Below are positions 15,524 through 24,673 of a stretch of 64,000 bases of DNA, piece after piece; the first letter of the stretch is position 1; every line of letters begins with the position of its first letter. The position numbers and the translations under genes are program-made. Source of the DNA: Bacteroides fragilis (GTDB lineage Bacteria > Bacteroidota > Bacteroidia > Bacteroidales > Bacteroidaceae); NCBI RefSeq assembly GCF_019583405.1, contig NZ_SZUU01000002.1:310001-374000 (forward strand). Reading direction: 5' to 3'. The notes below the pieces were generated by a model. That model saw nothing but the letters and a program-made list of their open reading frames with translations. It did not search any database and was not told the origin of the DNA.

Positions 15524-17368
15524 GTGGGAAAGTTTATTAATATAACGTTTATAGCAGTAGTAACCCTATACTCTGTCACTACACATGCTGCCAATAAAGC
15601 AACAATGCACGTGTCAGCACTCCAAAACCTGATTGACAACAGCCTCAATTATAGCAAAGAAGCTCCCAACGACAGTATCATCCAATGGGGCCATGAACTG
15701 GCTCCTATCCTGAAAAAACAGAAAGAGTACAAAACCCTCTTCCAGTTGAAACAGCTTATTGCGACTGCCTATGCCACACGCGGAGACATGAACATGGCCA
15801 TTGACCATGCCCGCCAGATGTACAAGGAAGCCAAAGAACTGAATTACCCCATCGGTATTGCCCTTTCCAGCCGCGCCATTGGGGATGCTTACCTCAACGC
15901 CAACATGCAGGAACCTGCCATCGAATCCTATAAGGAAGCCCTGGAATTGCTGGACAAGATACCGGGTAGCGAAATCCTTGAACAGGAAATACTTCCGAAA
16001 TTCATTCTGACCCTGATCCAGACATCACACATGGACGAAGCACGTACCTATCTAAAAAGATTCGAGAACCTGCATATCGCCGCTCCAACTCCTACATTCC
16101 ACTTTTTTTTATGTGCGTGTAAAGCTTACTATGACATTGAAGCAGGCAATCCGGAGAAAGGGAAAGCCAGTTTGGACGAAGCAAGGAAAATCAGTGACCA
16201 ACTGAGATTCCTCTATCTCCGCAGTATCTTTAACTACATATTGGGGCAATACTACCAGGCTATCGGTGAGTATGAACTCGCCTTACAACAATATGAACGC
16301 CTGATAAATACTCCTAAAGCACCCGCTCCCAACAAACACATCGGATTGCAGTTGGAGTGTGCGCAGCTACTGACTAAGATGGGAAGGACAGAAGAAGCCT
16401 GCCTGATCTACCAAAAGACTAACGAACAAAAAGACTCTCTGAACGCTTTGAGTTATGCCCGGCAAATCAATGACTTGAGAGGCATGTACCAGATAGACCA
16501 GATGGAAATCCGGAACCAGATACAACGCAACCAGATCACCCTGTGGGTTATCATAGCTTCCATTTTCATATTAGTGCTTATTTTGCTGCTGATCGTCCGC
16601 ATCCGGCAGGAAGCCAACCGCCTTCTCCATTCCAAAGAAGAGTTGGAGATTGCGCGCAAGTATGCCGAAAACGCCATACACACCAAAAGCCTGTTCCTAT
16701 CCAATATGAGCCACGAAATACGGACACCGCTGAATGCCCTTTCCGGATTTTCGTCCATCCTGACCGAAGAGTCTATCGACAATGATACACGACGTCAATG
16801 CAACGACATCATCCAGCAGAATTCCGAGCTGCTGTTAAAGCTGATCAATGACGTGATAGATCTGTCGAGTCTCGACCCGGGTAAGTTGACTTTCAACTTT
16901 AAGGAATGTGACGCAGTCAATATATGCCGCAACGTAATCGATACTGTAGAAAAGGTGAAGCAAACCCAGGCCGGAGTCAGTTTCGTCACTTCACTGGACA
17001 AACTGACTTTGCGTACTGACGAATCACGTCTGCAACAGGTATTGATCAATCTGCTGATCAATGCCACCAAATTCACCACCGAAGGCAACATCACCCTGAC
17101 ACTGGAGAAAGAGTCAGAGACCATGGCCCTGTTCACAGTAACGGATACCGGATGCGGCATCCCCCCGGAAAAACAGAATCAGATATTCAACCGTTTCGAA
17201 AAGCTGAATGAAGGGGCACAGGGAACAGGACTGGGACTCTCCATTTGCCAGCTTATCATCGAACAAATCGGAGGAAAGATATGGATTGACCCGGAGTACA
17301 CCGGAGGTGCACGCTTCCGGTTTACACACCCCATCGGACCCACAAAAGAAGAGGAGGCAGAAGGATGA
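15524..17368 (+). CDS. TPR sensor histidine kinase
   Basis: A 614-residue membrane kinase with a GTG start that leads directly into a good signal sequence (ITFIAVVTLYSVTTHAA). About residues 30-320 are TPR-like helices in the periplasm; a transmembrane helix lies near 340-362 (WVIIASIFILVLILLLIV), followed by a short coiled coil. HisKA has the H-box FLSNMSHEIRTPLNALSGF with phospho-acceptor H397. The ATPase domain has N-box NLLINATKF, G1 DTGCGIP and G2 GTGLGLSIC. No receiver domain and no response regulator gene adjoins. Its last four bases overlap the start of a related but degenerate kinase, so the two are co-translated. Confidence 0.93.
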   Translation: MGKFINITFIAVVTLYSVTTHAANKATMHVSALQNLIDNSLNYSKEAPNDSIIQWGHELAPILKKQKEYKTLFQLKQLIATAYATRGDMNMAIDHARQMYKEAKELNYPIGIALSSRAIGDAYLNANMQEPAIESYKEALELLDKIPGSEILEQEILPKFILTLIQTSHMDEARTYLKRFENLHIAAPTPTFHFFLCACKAYYDIEAGNPEKGKASLDEARKISDQLRFLYLRSIFNYILGQYYQAIGEYELALQQYERLINTPKAPAPNKHIGLQLECAQLLTKMGRTEEACLIYQKTNEQKDSLNALSYARQINDLRGMYQIDQMEIRNQIQRNQITLWVIIASIFILVLILLLIVRIRQEANRLLHSKEELEIARKYAENAIHTKSLFLSNMSHEIRTPLNALSGFSSILTEESIDNDTRRQCNDIIQQNSELLLKLINDVIDLSSLDPGKLTFNFKECDAVNICRNVIDTVEKVKQTQAGVSFVTSLDKLTLRTDESRLQQVLINLLINATKFTTEGNITLTLEKESETMALFTVTDTGCGIPPEKQNQIFNRFEKLNEGAQGTGLGLSICQLIIEQIGGKIWIDPEYTGGARFRFTHPIGPTKEEEAEG

Positions 17369-19317
17369 AACGATTCATACTGATCCTTATTGCATGCTGT
17401 CTGGCCTCAGGAGCGTACGCGGACGGACAAACAGAAGCCGACAGCCTGTATCGGGTGGCACAGACACTTCCGCATGATTCCACACGTCTGGAAATGCTCA
17501 AGAAACTGGCACAAATAGAACAGTTGACACCGAAATGTATCACATATTCAAACCTGCTGAGAGAAGAAGCAACTCTACAGAATAACGATAAATACAACAC
17601 CATAGCCGCCTATCTGCACACAGTGTACTACTATAACCAAAGCAACCGGGACAGTGTAAAGAAATGGCTGGACATTATGGAGCCTTATGCCCGGAAGTCG
17701 AAAACCTGGGATCTGTATTTCGACGCTCTCCGCTTCCAGACAGACCTCTACACTTATGAAGAGCAGTATGAACTTGCCATCAACGAGGCAAACCAGATGT
17801 TCGAAAGGGCAAAGAAAGTGGACTGTGTCCGCGGACTGATCGGAGCCAAACAATGTCTGGGCAATGCTTATATCGGCACGGAGCGATGGGACGAGGGAAT
17901 GAAAGCATTGGAAGAAGCCTATCAACTATCTTCGCGAACGGACAATGCCGTGGTACGGATCTCGATCCTTTGCCAACTGATTGCGGTAGCCAAGGATAAA
18001 CAGAACAACAAACAGCTGTCCGAATACCTCGGAAAGTTAAAAGAGACTTTGCAACAGCACACTGCCACAAACCCGATGCTCAAAGAGGCATTTTATGATG
18101 TTTATCTGTTCGGTGAGGTGTACTATACCTATTATTATCTGAATACCGGCCAATCGGAACAGGCACACGAAAGCCTGGAAAAAGCCGGGAAATATCTTAC
18201 TCCCAATACTTTCTTCATGTACCGGGTGCTCTATTACGATGCCTATGCAGCTTATTACCGAACTCGAAAAGAGTATGACAAAGCACTTGCGAAGATGGAC
18301 TCTACCATCATTTTATTACAGGAAGACCGGAACAGCAATTATATCCACCAGCAGCTGTCTAAAGCCGATCTTCTGGTAGAAGCCGGGCGGAGTGCGGAAG
18401 CTCTTCCGTTGTATATCGGGACACTCCACCTGAAAGACTCCATCGAAACGACTATTTTCGATAAACAGATGCAGCAGATAAAGGCAAAATACAATATCGA
18501 CAAAGTAGCTTTGGAAGAAGAACAGTTGAAAAGCGATATCCAACTGACGGCTTTGGTCATTGTCGGCATTGTCCTGGCAATCCTGATTGTCTTCATGCTT
18601 CGTATCTCGCACGTTCGTAAAGCATTGGAGCTATCGGAAAAAGAGACACGGAAAGCAACCCGTATGGCGGAAGAAGCCAACGAGATGAAGAACCGCTTTT
18701 TGTCGAACATGAGTTACCACATCCGTATCCCGCTGAACGGTGTAGTGGGCTTCTCGCAACTGATAGCTTCCGAATCCAACATGACCGACGAAGTCCGGAA
18801 AGAATACTCCTCCATCATCCAGAAAAATTCGGAAGAGTTGATGCGCCTGGTCAATGATGTACTCGATTTATCACGGCTTGAAGCAGGCATGATGAAGTTC
18901 AATATTCAGGAATACGGACTAACCGAACTCTGTAACGAAGCTCTCTACATGGCGCGTATGCGCAACGAAGAGAACATCTGTATCCGGCTCGGAAACGAAA
19001 CAGCCCCCGGCCTGGACATCCGTATCGATACGGCCCGTTTCAGCCAAGCGCTGCTGAGTACTTTGACTTATCCGCAGAAGTGTGAAGAAAAACGGGAGAT
19101 CGACTTCAAAGTGACCCATGACACAGAAAAGAACATGATCCGTTTCCGCATCATTAACTCCCCGTTGGCCGACGAAAGATTTACCTCACAGGAGGTATAC
19201 ATCCGCCACGAAATTAACCGGTTGTTGCTGGAGTATTTCGGAGGAAGCTATAAAGTACAGGCAAACGCAGGCGAAAAACCGACCATCCTCTTCACCTATC
19301 CGTTGGGAAAAAATTGA
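17365..19317 (+). CDS. TPR sensor pseudo-histidine kinase
   Basis: A 650-residue protein with the same plan as the preceding kinase: signal peptide (about residues 1-20), TPR-rich periplasmic region, transmembrane helix near 392-414, coiled coil, HisKA-like helix pair. The H-box reads FLSNMSYHIRIPLNGVVGF: the phospho-acceptor position is Tyr451, with His452 where the conserved Glu should be. The C-terminal region keeps the fold length but lacks the N-box (STLTYPQKC instead of NLxxNAxKF), the G1 DxGxG and the G2 GxGLGL motifs, so ATP binding is not expected. It overlaps the active kinase by ATGA. It likely modulates its partner as a non-catalytic subunit. Confidence 0.88.
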   Translation: MKRFILILIACCLASGAYADGQTEADSLYRVAQTLPHDSTRLEMLKKLAQIEQLTPKCITYSNLLREEATLQNNDKYNTIAAYLHTVYYYNQSNRDSVKKWLDIMEPYARKSKTWDLYFDALRFQTDLYTYEEQYELAINEANQMFERAKKVDCVRGLIGAKQCLGNAYIGTERWDEGMKALEEAYQLSSRTDNAVVRISILCQLIAVAKDKQNNKQLSEYLGKLKETLQQHTATNPMLKEAFYDVYLFGEVYYTYYYLNTGQSEQAHESLEKAGKYLTPNTFFMYRVLYYDAYAAYYRTRKEYDKALAKMDSTIILLQEDRNSNYIHQQLSKADLLVEAGRSAEALPLYIGTLHLKDSIETTIFDKQMQQIKAKYNIDKVALEEEQLKSDIQLTALVIVGIVLAILIVFMLRISHVRKALELSEKETRKATRMAEEANEMKNRFLSNMSYHIRIPLNGVVGFSQLIASESNMTDEVRKEYSSIIQKNSEELMRLVNDVLDLSRLEAGMMKFNIQEYGLTELCNEALYMARMRNEENICIRLGNETAPGLDIRIDTARFSQALLSTLTYPQKCEEKREIDFKVTHDTEKNMIRFRIINSPLADERFTSQEVYIRHEINRLLLEYFGGSYKVQANAGEKPTILFTYPLGKN

Positions 19318-19357
19318 CTTCTTTTCCCGGTGGCTCGTCAACTTCTGCAGAAAGTTG

Positions 19358-19365
19358 TATCTTTG
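19358..19365 (+). promoter_or_regulatory. -7 element, MATE gene promoter
   Basis: TATCTTTG, 27 bp before the ATG at 19392, just after the pseudokinase stop. Confidence 0.6.
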
Positions 19366-19391
19366 CGGCCTGCAAACTAAAATCCTTATTT

Positions 19392-20714
19392 ATGTATACC
19401 AACAAACAGATCTGGAGTGTCAGTTACCCGATTCTCCTGAGCTTGCTTGCGCAAAATGTCATAAATGTCACCGACACCGCCTTTCTGGGACGCGTCAGTG
19501 AGATAGCTCTTGGTGCCTCTGCCATGGGCGGGCTTTTCTATATTTGTATTTTCACCATTGCCTTCGGATTCAGCACCGGTTCACAGATCGTCATTGCCCG
19601 CCGCAACGGTGAAGCGCATTATACCGACGTGGGACCTGTCATGATCCAGGGAGTCTTGTTCCTGCTTGCCATGGCTCTTCTGCTTTTCGGCTTTACCAAA
19701 GCATTCGGTGGCAACATCATGCGCCTGCTGGTATCTTCCGAAAGCATTTATGACGCCACGATGGAATTTCTCGACTGGCGCATTTTCGGCTTTTTCTTCT
19801 CGTTTGTCAACGTAATGTTCCGGGCACTCTATATCGGAATCACCCGCACCAAGGTACTTACCATCAATGCGGTAGTAATGGCTCTGACCAATGTGGTACT
19901 GGACTATGCCCTGATATTCGGACACTTCGGATTGCCGGAGATGGGCATCAAAGGAGCCGCCATCGCCTCGGTAATAGCCGAAGCGGCTTCTCTGCTGTTC
20001 TTCCTGATTTATACGTATATCACCGTCGACCTGAAAAGATACGGTCTCAATCGTTTACGCTCGTTCGACCCGGCTTTGCTGATGCGCATCCTCAGCATAT
20101 CGTGCTTCACCATGTTGCAGTATTTTCTGTCAATGGCCACCTGGTTCATTTTCTTCGTGGCTGTGGAAAGGTTGGGACAGCGTGAACTCGCCATTGCCAA
20201 CATCGTACGAAGTATCTACATCGTCATGTTGATTCCGGTAAATGCACTGGCAACCACCACCAACAGCCTGGTGAGCAACGCCATCGGCGCGGGAGGCATC
20301 GAACACGTGATGCCCCTGATAAACAAAATCGGGCGTTTCTCTTTCCTGATCATGCTGGGACTGGTCATCGTAACCGCCCTTTTCCCACAGGCTTTGCTTT
20401 CGGTATACACCAACGAGGCAGCGCTGATCAATGAATCCGTACCATCGGTATACGTTATCTGCGCGGCCATGCTGATTGCTTCGGTAGCCAATGTGGTATT
20501 CAACGGCATATCGGGCACAGGCAACACTCAGGCGGCACTGATGCTCGAAGCCATCACCATCGCAATCTACGGATCGTATATCATTTTCATCGGAATGTGG
20601 GTAAAAGCTCCCATCGAATGGTGCTTTACAATTGAGATACTGTACTATACACTGTTGCTCGCCACAAGCTATATTTACTTCAAAAAAGCAAAATGGCAGA
20701 ACAAAAAGATATAA
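19392..20714 (+). CDS. MATE family efflux transporter
   Basis: A 440-residue integral membrane protein with about twelve hydrophobic helices and the MATE halves starting PILLSLLAQNVINVTDTAFLG. These transporters export cationic compounds, drugs or metabolites using Na+ or H+ gradients. An open frame extends upstream to 19314, but a promoter lies at 19358 and the ATG at 19392 begins the first helix properly. Single-gene unit. The NorM-versus-DinF assignment is not attempted; B. thetaiotaomicron has several paralogues. Confidence 0.93.
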   Translation: MYTNKQIWSVSYPILLSLLAQNVINVTDTAFLGRVSEIALGASAMGGLFYICIFTIAFGFSTGSQIVIARRNGEAHYTDVGPVMIQGVLFLLAMALLLFGFTKAFGGNIMRLLVSSESIYDATMEFLDWRIFGFFFSFVNVMFRALYIGITRTKVLTINAVVMALTNVVLDYALIFGHFGLPEMGIKGAAIASVIAEAASLLFFLIYTYITVDLKRYGLNRLRSFDPALLMRILSISCFTMLQYFLSMATWFIFFVAVERLGQRELAIANIVRSIYIVMLIPVNALATTTNSLVSNAIGAGGIEHVMPLINKIGRFSFLIMLGLVIVTALFPQALLSVYTNEAALINESVPSVYVICAAMLIASVANVVFNGISGTGNTQAALMLEAITIAIYGSYIIFIGMWVKAPIEWCFTIEILYYTLLLATSYIYFKKAKWQNKKI

Positions 20715-20731
20715 AGTACAAGAGATTTTTG

Positions 20732-20739
20732 TACATTTG
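20732..20739 (+). promoter_or_regulatory. -7 element, ffh promoter
   Basis: TACATTTG; transcription from about 20746 would begin at the edge of the palindromic repeat, placing the repeat at the very 5' end of the ffh mRNA. Confidence 0.6.
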
Positions 20740-20747
20740 CGGCTGAT

Positions 20748-20830
20748 TTCACCACAGATTACACAGATTAGCACAGATACTCTCTATTTCAAATACAAAA
20801 TCCGTGTTAATCCGTGTAATCCGTGGTGGA
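20748..20830. repeat. Palindromic CACCACAGA element, copy 1
   Basis: Left arm TTCACCACAGATTACACAG; right arm ends GTAATCCGTGGTGGA. The arms pair over about 30 bp; where they differ, A/G exchanges would give G-U pairs in the minus-strand RNA. Same family as elements at 39672, 43057, 56984 and 62985. Confidence 0.85.
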
Positions 20831-20865
20831 TTTTACACATCATTAGTAATTCATAATTCAAAGAT

Positions 20866-22185
20866 ATGTTCGACAATTTAAGCGAAAGACTCGAAAGGTC
20901 GTTTAAGATTCTGAAAGGTGAAGGCAAAATCACCGAAATCAACGTAGCAGAAACCCTGAAAGACGTGCGCAAGGCACTGCTCGATGCCGACGTTAACTAT
21001 AAAGTAGCCAAAGGCTTCACGGATACGGTGAAGGAAAAAGCATTGGGACAAAACGTGCTCACAGCCGTAAAACCAAGCCAATTGATGGTGAAGATCGTTC
21101 ACGACGAGCTGACTCAACTGATGGGTGGAGAGACTGTCGAGATAGATACCAAAGGCCAACCGGCAGTCATCCTGATGTCCGGTCTGCAAGGTTCGGGTAA
21201 GACTACTTTCTCAGGCAAGCTGGCACGTATGCTGAAAACCAAGAAGAACAAGCGCCCGTTGCTCGTTGCCTGTGACGTTTACCGTCCTGCCGCCATCGAA
21301 CAGCTTCGCGTATTGGCCGAACAAATCGATGTACCGATGTACTCGGAAATCGACAGCAAAGATCCCGTTGCCATAGCTCAAAACGCCATCAAGGAGGCAC
21401 GTGCCAAAGGTTACGATCTGGTAATTGTCGATACGGCCGGACGTCTGGCAGTCGACGAGCAGATGATGAATGAAATCGCAGCTATCAAGGAAGCCATCCA
21501 ACCGAACGAAATTTTGTTCGTGGTAGACTCCATGACCGGTCAGGATGCCGTAAACACCGCCAAGGAGTTTAATGAGCGTCTCGACTTCGACGGCGTAGTG
21601 CTAACGAAGCTCGACGGTGACACCCGTGGTGGTGCCGCCCTCTCTATCCGTTCGGTTGTGAACAAGCCCATCAAATTTGTAGGTACAGGCGAGAAACTCG
21701 ATGCCATCGACCAATTCCACCCCGCTCGTATGGCCGACCGCATCTTAGGTATGGGTGATATTGTTTCGCTGGTGGAACGTGCGCAGGAACAATATGATGA
21801 AGAAGAAGCCAAACGCCTTCAGAAAAAGATTGCCAAGAACCAGTTCGACTTCAACGACTTCCTCAGCCAGATTGCCCAGATCAAAAAGATGGGTAACCTG
21901 AAAGAGCTTGCATCGATGATTCCGGGTGTAGGCAAGGCTATCAAAGACATCGACATTGACGACAATGCTTTCAAGAGCATTGAAGCCATCATCTACTCCA
22001 TGACTCCGGAAGAGCGCAGCAATCCGGCTATCCTGAATGGCTCGCGCCGTACACGTATCGCCAAAGGTAGCGGTACGACTATCCAGGAAGTGAACCGCTT
22101 GCTGAAGCAATTCGACCAGACCCGCAAAATGATGAAGATGGTAACCAGCAGCAAAATGGGCAAGATGATGCCGAAGATGAAATAA
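20866..22185 (+). CDS. ffh: Signal recognition particle protein Ffh
   Basis: A 439-residue SRP GTPase. The N domain spans about residues 1-90; the G domain has GLQGSGKTTFSGKLA (G1), DTAGRLA (G3) and TKLDGDTRGGAALSI (G4/G5 region). The M domain begins near 300 and ends in the Met-rich tail MMKMVTSSKMGKMMPKMK that binds SRP RNA and signal peptides. It targets nascent membrane proteins to FtsY and the translocon. Length and motifs match the family. Confidence 0.98.
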   Translation: MFDNLSERLERSFKILKGEGKITEINVAETLKDVRKALLDADVNYKVAKGFTDTVKEKALGQNVLTAVKPSQLMVKIVHDELTQLMGGETVEIDTKGQPAVILMSGLQGSGKTTFSGKLARMLKTKKNKRPLLVACDVYRPAAIEQLRVLAEQIDVPMYSEIDSKDPVAIAQNAIKEARAKGYDLVIVDTAGRLAVDEQMMNEIAAIKEAIQPNEILFVVDSMTGQDAVNTAKEFNERLDFDGVVLTKLDGDTRGGAALSIRSVVNKPIKFVGTGEKLDAIDQFHPARMADRILGMGDIVSLVERAQEQYDEEEAKRLQKKIAKNQFDFNDFLSQIAQIKKMGNLKELASMIPGVGKAIKDIDIDDNAFKSIEAIIYSMTPEERSNPAILNGSRRTRIAKGSGTTIQEVNRLLKQFDQTRKMMKMVTSSKMGKMMPKMK

Positions 22186-22232
22186 AACTGCACTTTTCGT
22201 CCCGAAAGCTTGACTTTGGCTTTGGGATGATG

Positions 22233-22240
22233 TATCTTTG
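22233..22240 (+). promoter_or_regulatory. -7 element upstream of a short terminated unit
   Basis: TATCTTTG with TTGAC 18 bp upstream. The next downstream feature is a terminator about 45 bp away, not a gene. Confidence 0.45.
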
Positions 22241-22278
22241 TCAATGTAATCATTCAATAGATTCAATCAGAATGCAAT

Positions 22279-22310
22279 AAAAGGAGGAAACCGTGGTTCC
22301 TCCTTTTTTT
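22279..22310 (+). terminator. Rho-independent terminator
   Basis: Arms AAAGGAGGAAACC and GGTTCCTCCTT around GT, followed by a T run. Either the ffh terminator or the end of a short RNA starting near 22247. Confidence 0.8.
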
Positions 22311-22589
22311 ATGCACCTAACCGAAAGGAGAACCTACAGCCCGCAGCTTAAGCCTCCGAAGACGGTTGCCATACTCCCGAATGCCGGTTGCATTTCCTCC
22401 AAATGCTTACTGCATTTCGGCAAAACCCCGGCTCTACTTGTATCGGACCGAGGCTCTATGACAAAAAGTACCTCCCTGCTTTCGCCCACTCCCCTCTTCC
22501 TGTTAATAATCTATAAAGCTACTCTTGACAAAAAACAGGAGATGGTAAATGATATTACTTTTGTCCGATACCATAAAAACATTGAATCA

Positions 22590-23675
22590 ATGAAACACAT
22601 TCTCTTCACTCTGGCGCTTGCTTCCGTAGCCGGGATGGCCAACGCACAACAAAATGGACACTCCTACACGGTAGAAGGGTTGATAAACGACTCTACTCTA
22701 AACGGACAGACTCTCTACATCAGCCGCTACGACGACGGAATGAAAGTAGACAGTACGCAAGTGGCAAACGGGCAATTTAAATTCACCGGAAAGGCAGATA
22801 CCCCCTATTTCTGCCGCATCGATGCAGGAAGAGAATATGCCAACTTCATCCTCGAAGGCGGCAACATCAAAGTCAATGTACTGACCCATAACGATCCGAA
22901 AGGTACACCCATGAACGAGGAATACTCCCGTATACACGATAGGACATCTGAAATGGTAGCCACACTGAAAAGCAAACATTCTGAAATAGAACAGCAAACA
23001 AAAGACAAAGCGGAACAACTCCGGCTTAAAAAAGAATATAGCCAAACTTACTGGCATGCAGCTTACACCCAGCTATACAAAGAGTTGTTCATGAATAATC
23101 CGGACAATGCATTAGGGGAATACGCCATCAGAAGTCTTATCATGTCCGCTTCTCCCGAAGAAATGGAACCCATTTTCGCTACTGCCGGTCCTTGGTTGAA
23201 ATCGCTCCAGACCTACAAGCGCATCGAAAAACAATGCCAGGCAATGAAGGCCACGGCCATAGGACAGAAGTTTACCGACTTTAGCGGCAAGGCTGTAGAT
23301 GGCTCCGAAGTCTCCCTCTCTGACTATGTGGGCAAAGGCACATATACATTGGTAGATTTCTGGGCAAGTTGGTGTGGGCCCTGCCGCGCCGAATCACCTC
23401 ACGTAGCCCAACTCTACAATGAATATAAAGATAAAGGACTTACAGTTTTGGGAGTAGCCGTCTGGGATAAACCGGAACACACGAAAAAAGCAATCAAAGA
23501 ACTCAATATCAACTGGCCGCAGATAATAGATACCGGCATGACACCCATGGACCTATACGGCGTTAACGGCATCCCGTTCATTATCCTCTTCGGACCGGAC
23601 GGAACAATCATCGCACGTGACCTCAGAGGTGAAGCCATGATAAAGAAAGTGACTGAAGTACTCAATATTAAATAA
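22590..23675 (+). CDS. TlpA-like thioredoxin with DUF4369 domain
   Basis: A 361-residue exported protein: signal peptide cleaved after MANAQ (about residue 20), a DUF4369 beta domain (about 25-120), a helical linker, and a TlpA/AhpC-type thioredoxin domain from about 225 with the active site WASWCGPCR and the cis-Pro loop GVNGIPFIIL. It is a periplasmic thiol-disulfide oxidoreductase, common in multiple copies in Bacteroidetes. The reading frame is open to 22293, but the ATG at 22590 begins the signal peptide. A TACTTTTG box at 22556-22563 is a possible promoter. Confidence 0.9.
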   Translation: MKHILFTLALASVAGMANAQQNGHSYTVEGLINDSTLNGQTLYISRYDDGMKVDSTQVANGQFKFTGKADTPYFCRIDAGREYANFILEGGNIKVNVLTHNDPKGTPMNEEYSRIHDRTSEMVATLKSKHSEIEQQTKDKAEQLRLKKEYSQTYWHAAYTQLYKELFMNNPDNALGEYAIRSLIMSASPEEMEPIFATAGPWLKSLQTYKRIEKQCQAMKATAIGQKFTDFSGKAVDGSEVSLSDYVGKGTYTLVDFWASWCGPCRAESPHVAQLYNEYKDKGLTVLGVAVWDKPEHTKKAIKELNINWPQIIDTGMTPMDLYGVNGIPFIILFGPDGTIIARDLRGEAMIKKVTEVLNIK

Positions 23676-23694
23676 CCCAATAAACAGATAAGAA

Positions 23695-24576
23695 ATGACT
23701 CTAATTGATGGAAAAGCCATCTCCGAACAAGTAAAACAGGAGATTGCAGCCGAAGTGGCAGAGATAGTAGCCCGGGGTGGCAAACGCCCGCATCTGGCAG
23801 CCATCCTCGTAGGACACGACGGAGGCAGCGAAACATATGTAGCCGCTAAAGTGAAAGCCTGCGAAGTGTGCGGATTCAAGTCGTCACTGATTCGTTACGA
23901 AAGCGACGTGACGGAAGACGAACTGCTCGCCAAAGTACGTGAACTGAATGATGACGAAGATATAGACGGATTCATCGTACAACTTCCGTTACCGAAACAT
24001 ATCTCGGAACAAAAGGTAATTGAAACCATTGACTACCGCAAAGATGTAGACGGATTCCATCCGATCAACGTAGGACGTATGTCTATCGGACTGCCTTGTT
24101 ATGTATCAGCTACCCCGAACGGCATCCTCGAACTGCTGAAACGTTATCAGATAGAGACCTCGGGTAAGAAATGCGTCGTACTGGGACGCAGTAACATTGT
24201 CGGTAAACCGATGGCAGCACTGATGATGCAGAAGGCCTATCCGGGAGACGCAACGGTAACCGTATGCCACAGCCGTTCGAAAGATCTGGTGAAAGAGTGC
24301 CAGGAAGCGGATATCATCATCGCCGCACTGGGACAACCCAACTTCGTGAAAGCGGAAATGGTGAAAGAGGGTGCTGTGGTAATCGACGTAGGTACTACCC
24401 GCGTACCGGATGCCAGCAAGAAATCGGGCTTTAAACTGACAGGTGATGTGAAGTTCGATGAGGTGGCCCCGAAATGCTCCTACATCACCCCTGTTCCGGG
24501 AGGTGTAGGCCCGATGACCATCGTCTCTCTGATGAAGAATACTCTGCTGGCAGGCAAGAAAGCAATCTATCAATAA
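23695..24576 (+). CDS. folD: Methylenetetrahydrofolate dehydrogenase/cyclohydrolase FolD
   Basis: A 293-residue bifunctional enzyme interconverting 5,10-methylene-, methenyl- and 10-formyl-THF with NADP. Seen are the catalytic Tyr/Lys region [13 protein letters not shown] (Y and K of YxxxK), the signature [11 protein letters not shown], the cofactor loop [11 protein letters not shown], and the C-terminal [15 protein letters not shown]. Length is normal. It follows the TlpA gene by 19 bp and is probably co-transcribed. A hairpin at 24589 follows. Confidence 0.97.
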   Translation: MTLIDGKAISEQVKQEIAAEVAEIVARGGKRPHLAAILVGHDGGSETYVAAKVKACEVCGFKSSLIRYESDVTEDELLAKVRELNDDEDIDGFIVQLPLPKHISEQKVIETIDYRKDVDGFHPINVGRMSIGLPCYVSATPNGILELLKRYQIETSGKKCVVLGRSNIVGKPMAALMMQKAYPGDATVTVCHSRSKDLVKECQEADIIIAALGQPNFVKAEMVKEGAVVIDVGTTRVPDASKKSGFKLTGDVKFDEVAPKCSYITPVPGGVGPMTIVSLMKNTLLAGKKAIYQ

Positions 24577-24588
24577 TCCTCTCTGCCC

Positions 24589-24619
24589 CCGTTTCCTCTT
24601 TTTCTGTGAGAGGAAACGG
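24589..24619 (+). terminator. Hairpin after folD
   Basis: Perfect arms CCGTTTCCTCT and AGAGGAAACGG around a 9-nt loop. No T-run follows, so termination is only likely. Confidence 0.5.
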
Positions 24620-24673
24620 AGAGCGAAAGAGGTGGAACACATTCTTCAGAAAGAACTTTAATACCTGTTGCTT

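Larger units (their letters stand above)
22186..22589. other. Intergenic region with promoter and terminator, no gene
   Basis: After ffh the region has a promoter at 22233, a terminator at 22279-22310, then about 280 bp without a supported gene. A frame open from 22293 in line with the TlpA gene has no signal-like start and is treated as leader. Small hairpins such as GCATTT/AAATGC near 22390 are present but not assigned. Confidence 0.5.

Noticed and set aside
22293..22589. Long N-terminal extension of the TlpA protein
   Set aside because: It would start inside the terminator and bury the signal peptide that begins at 22590.
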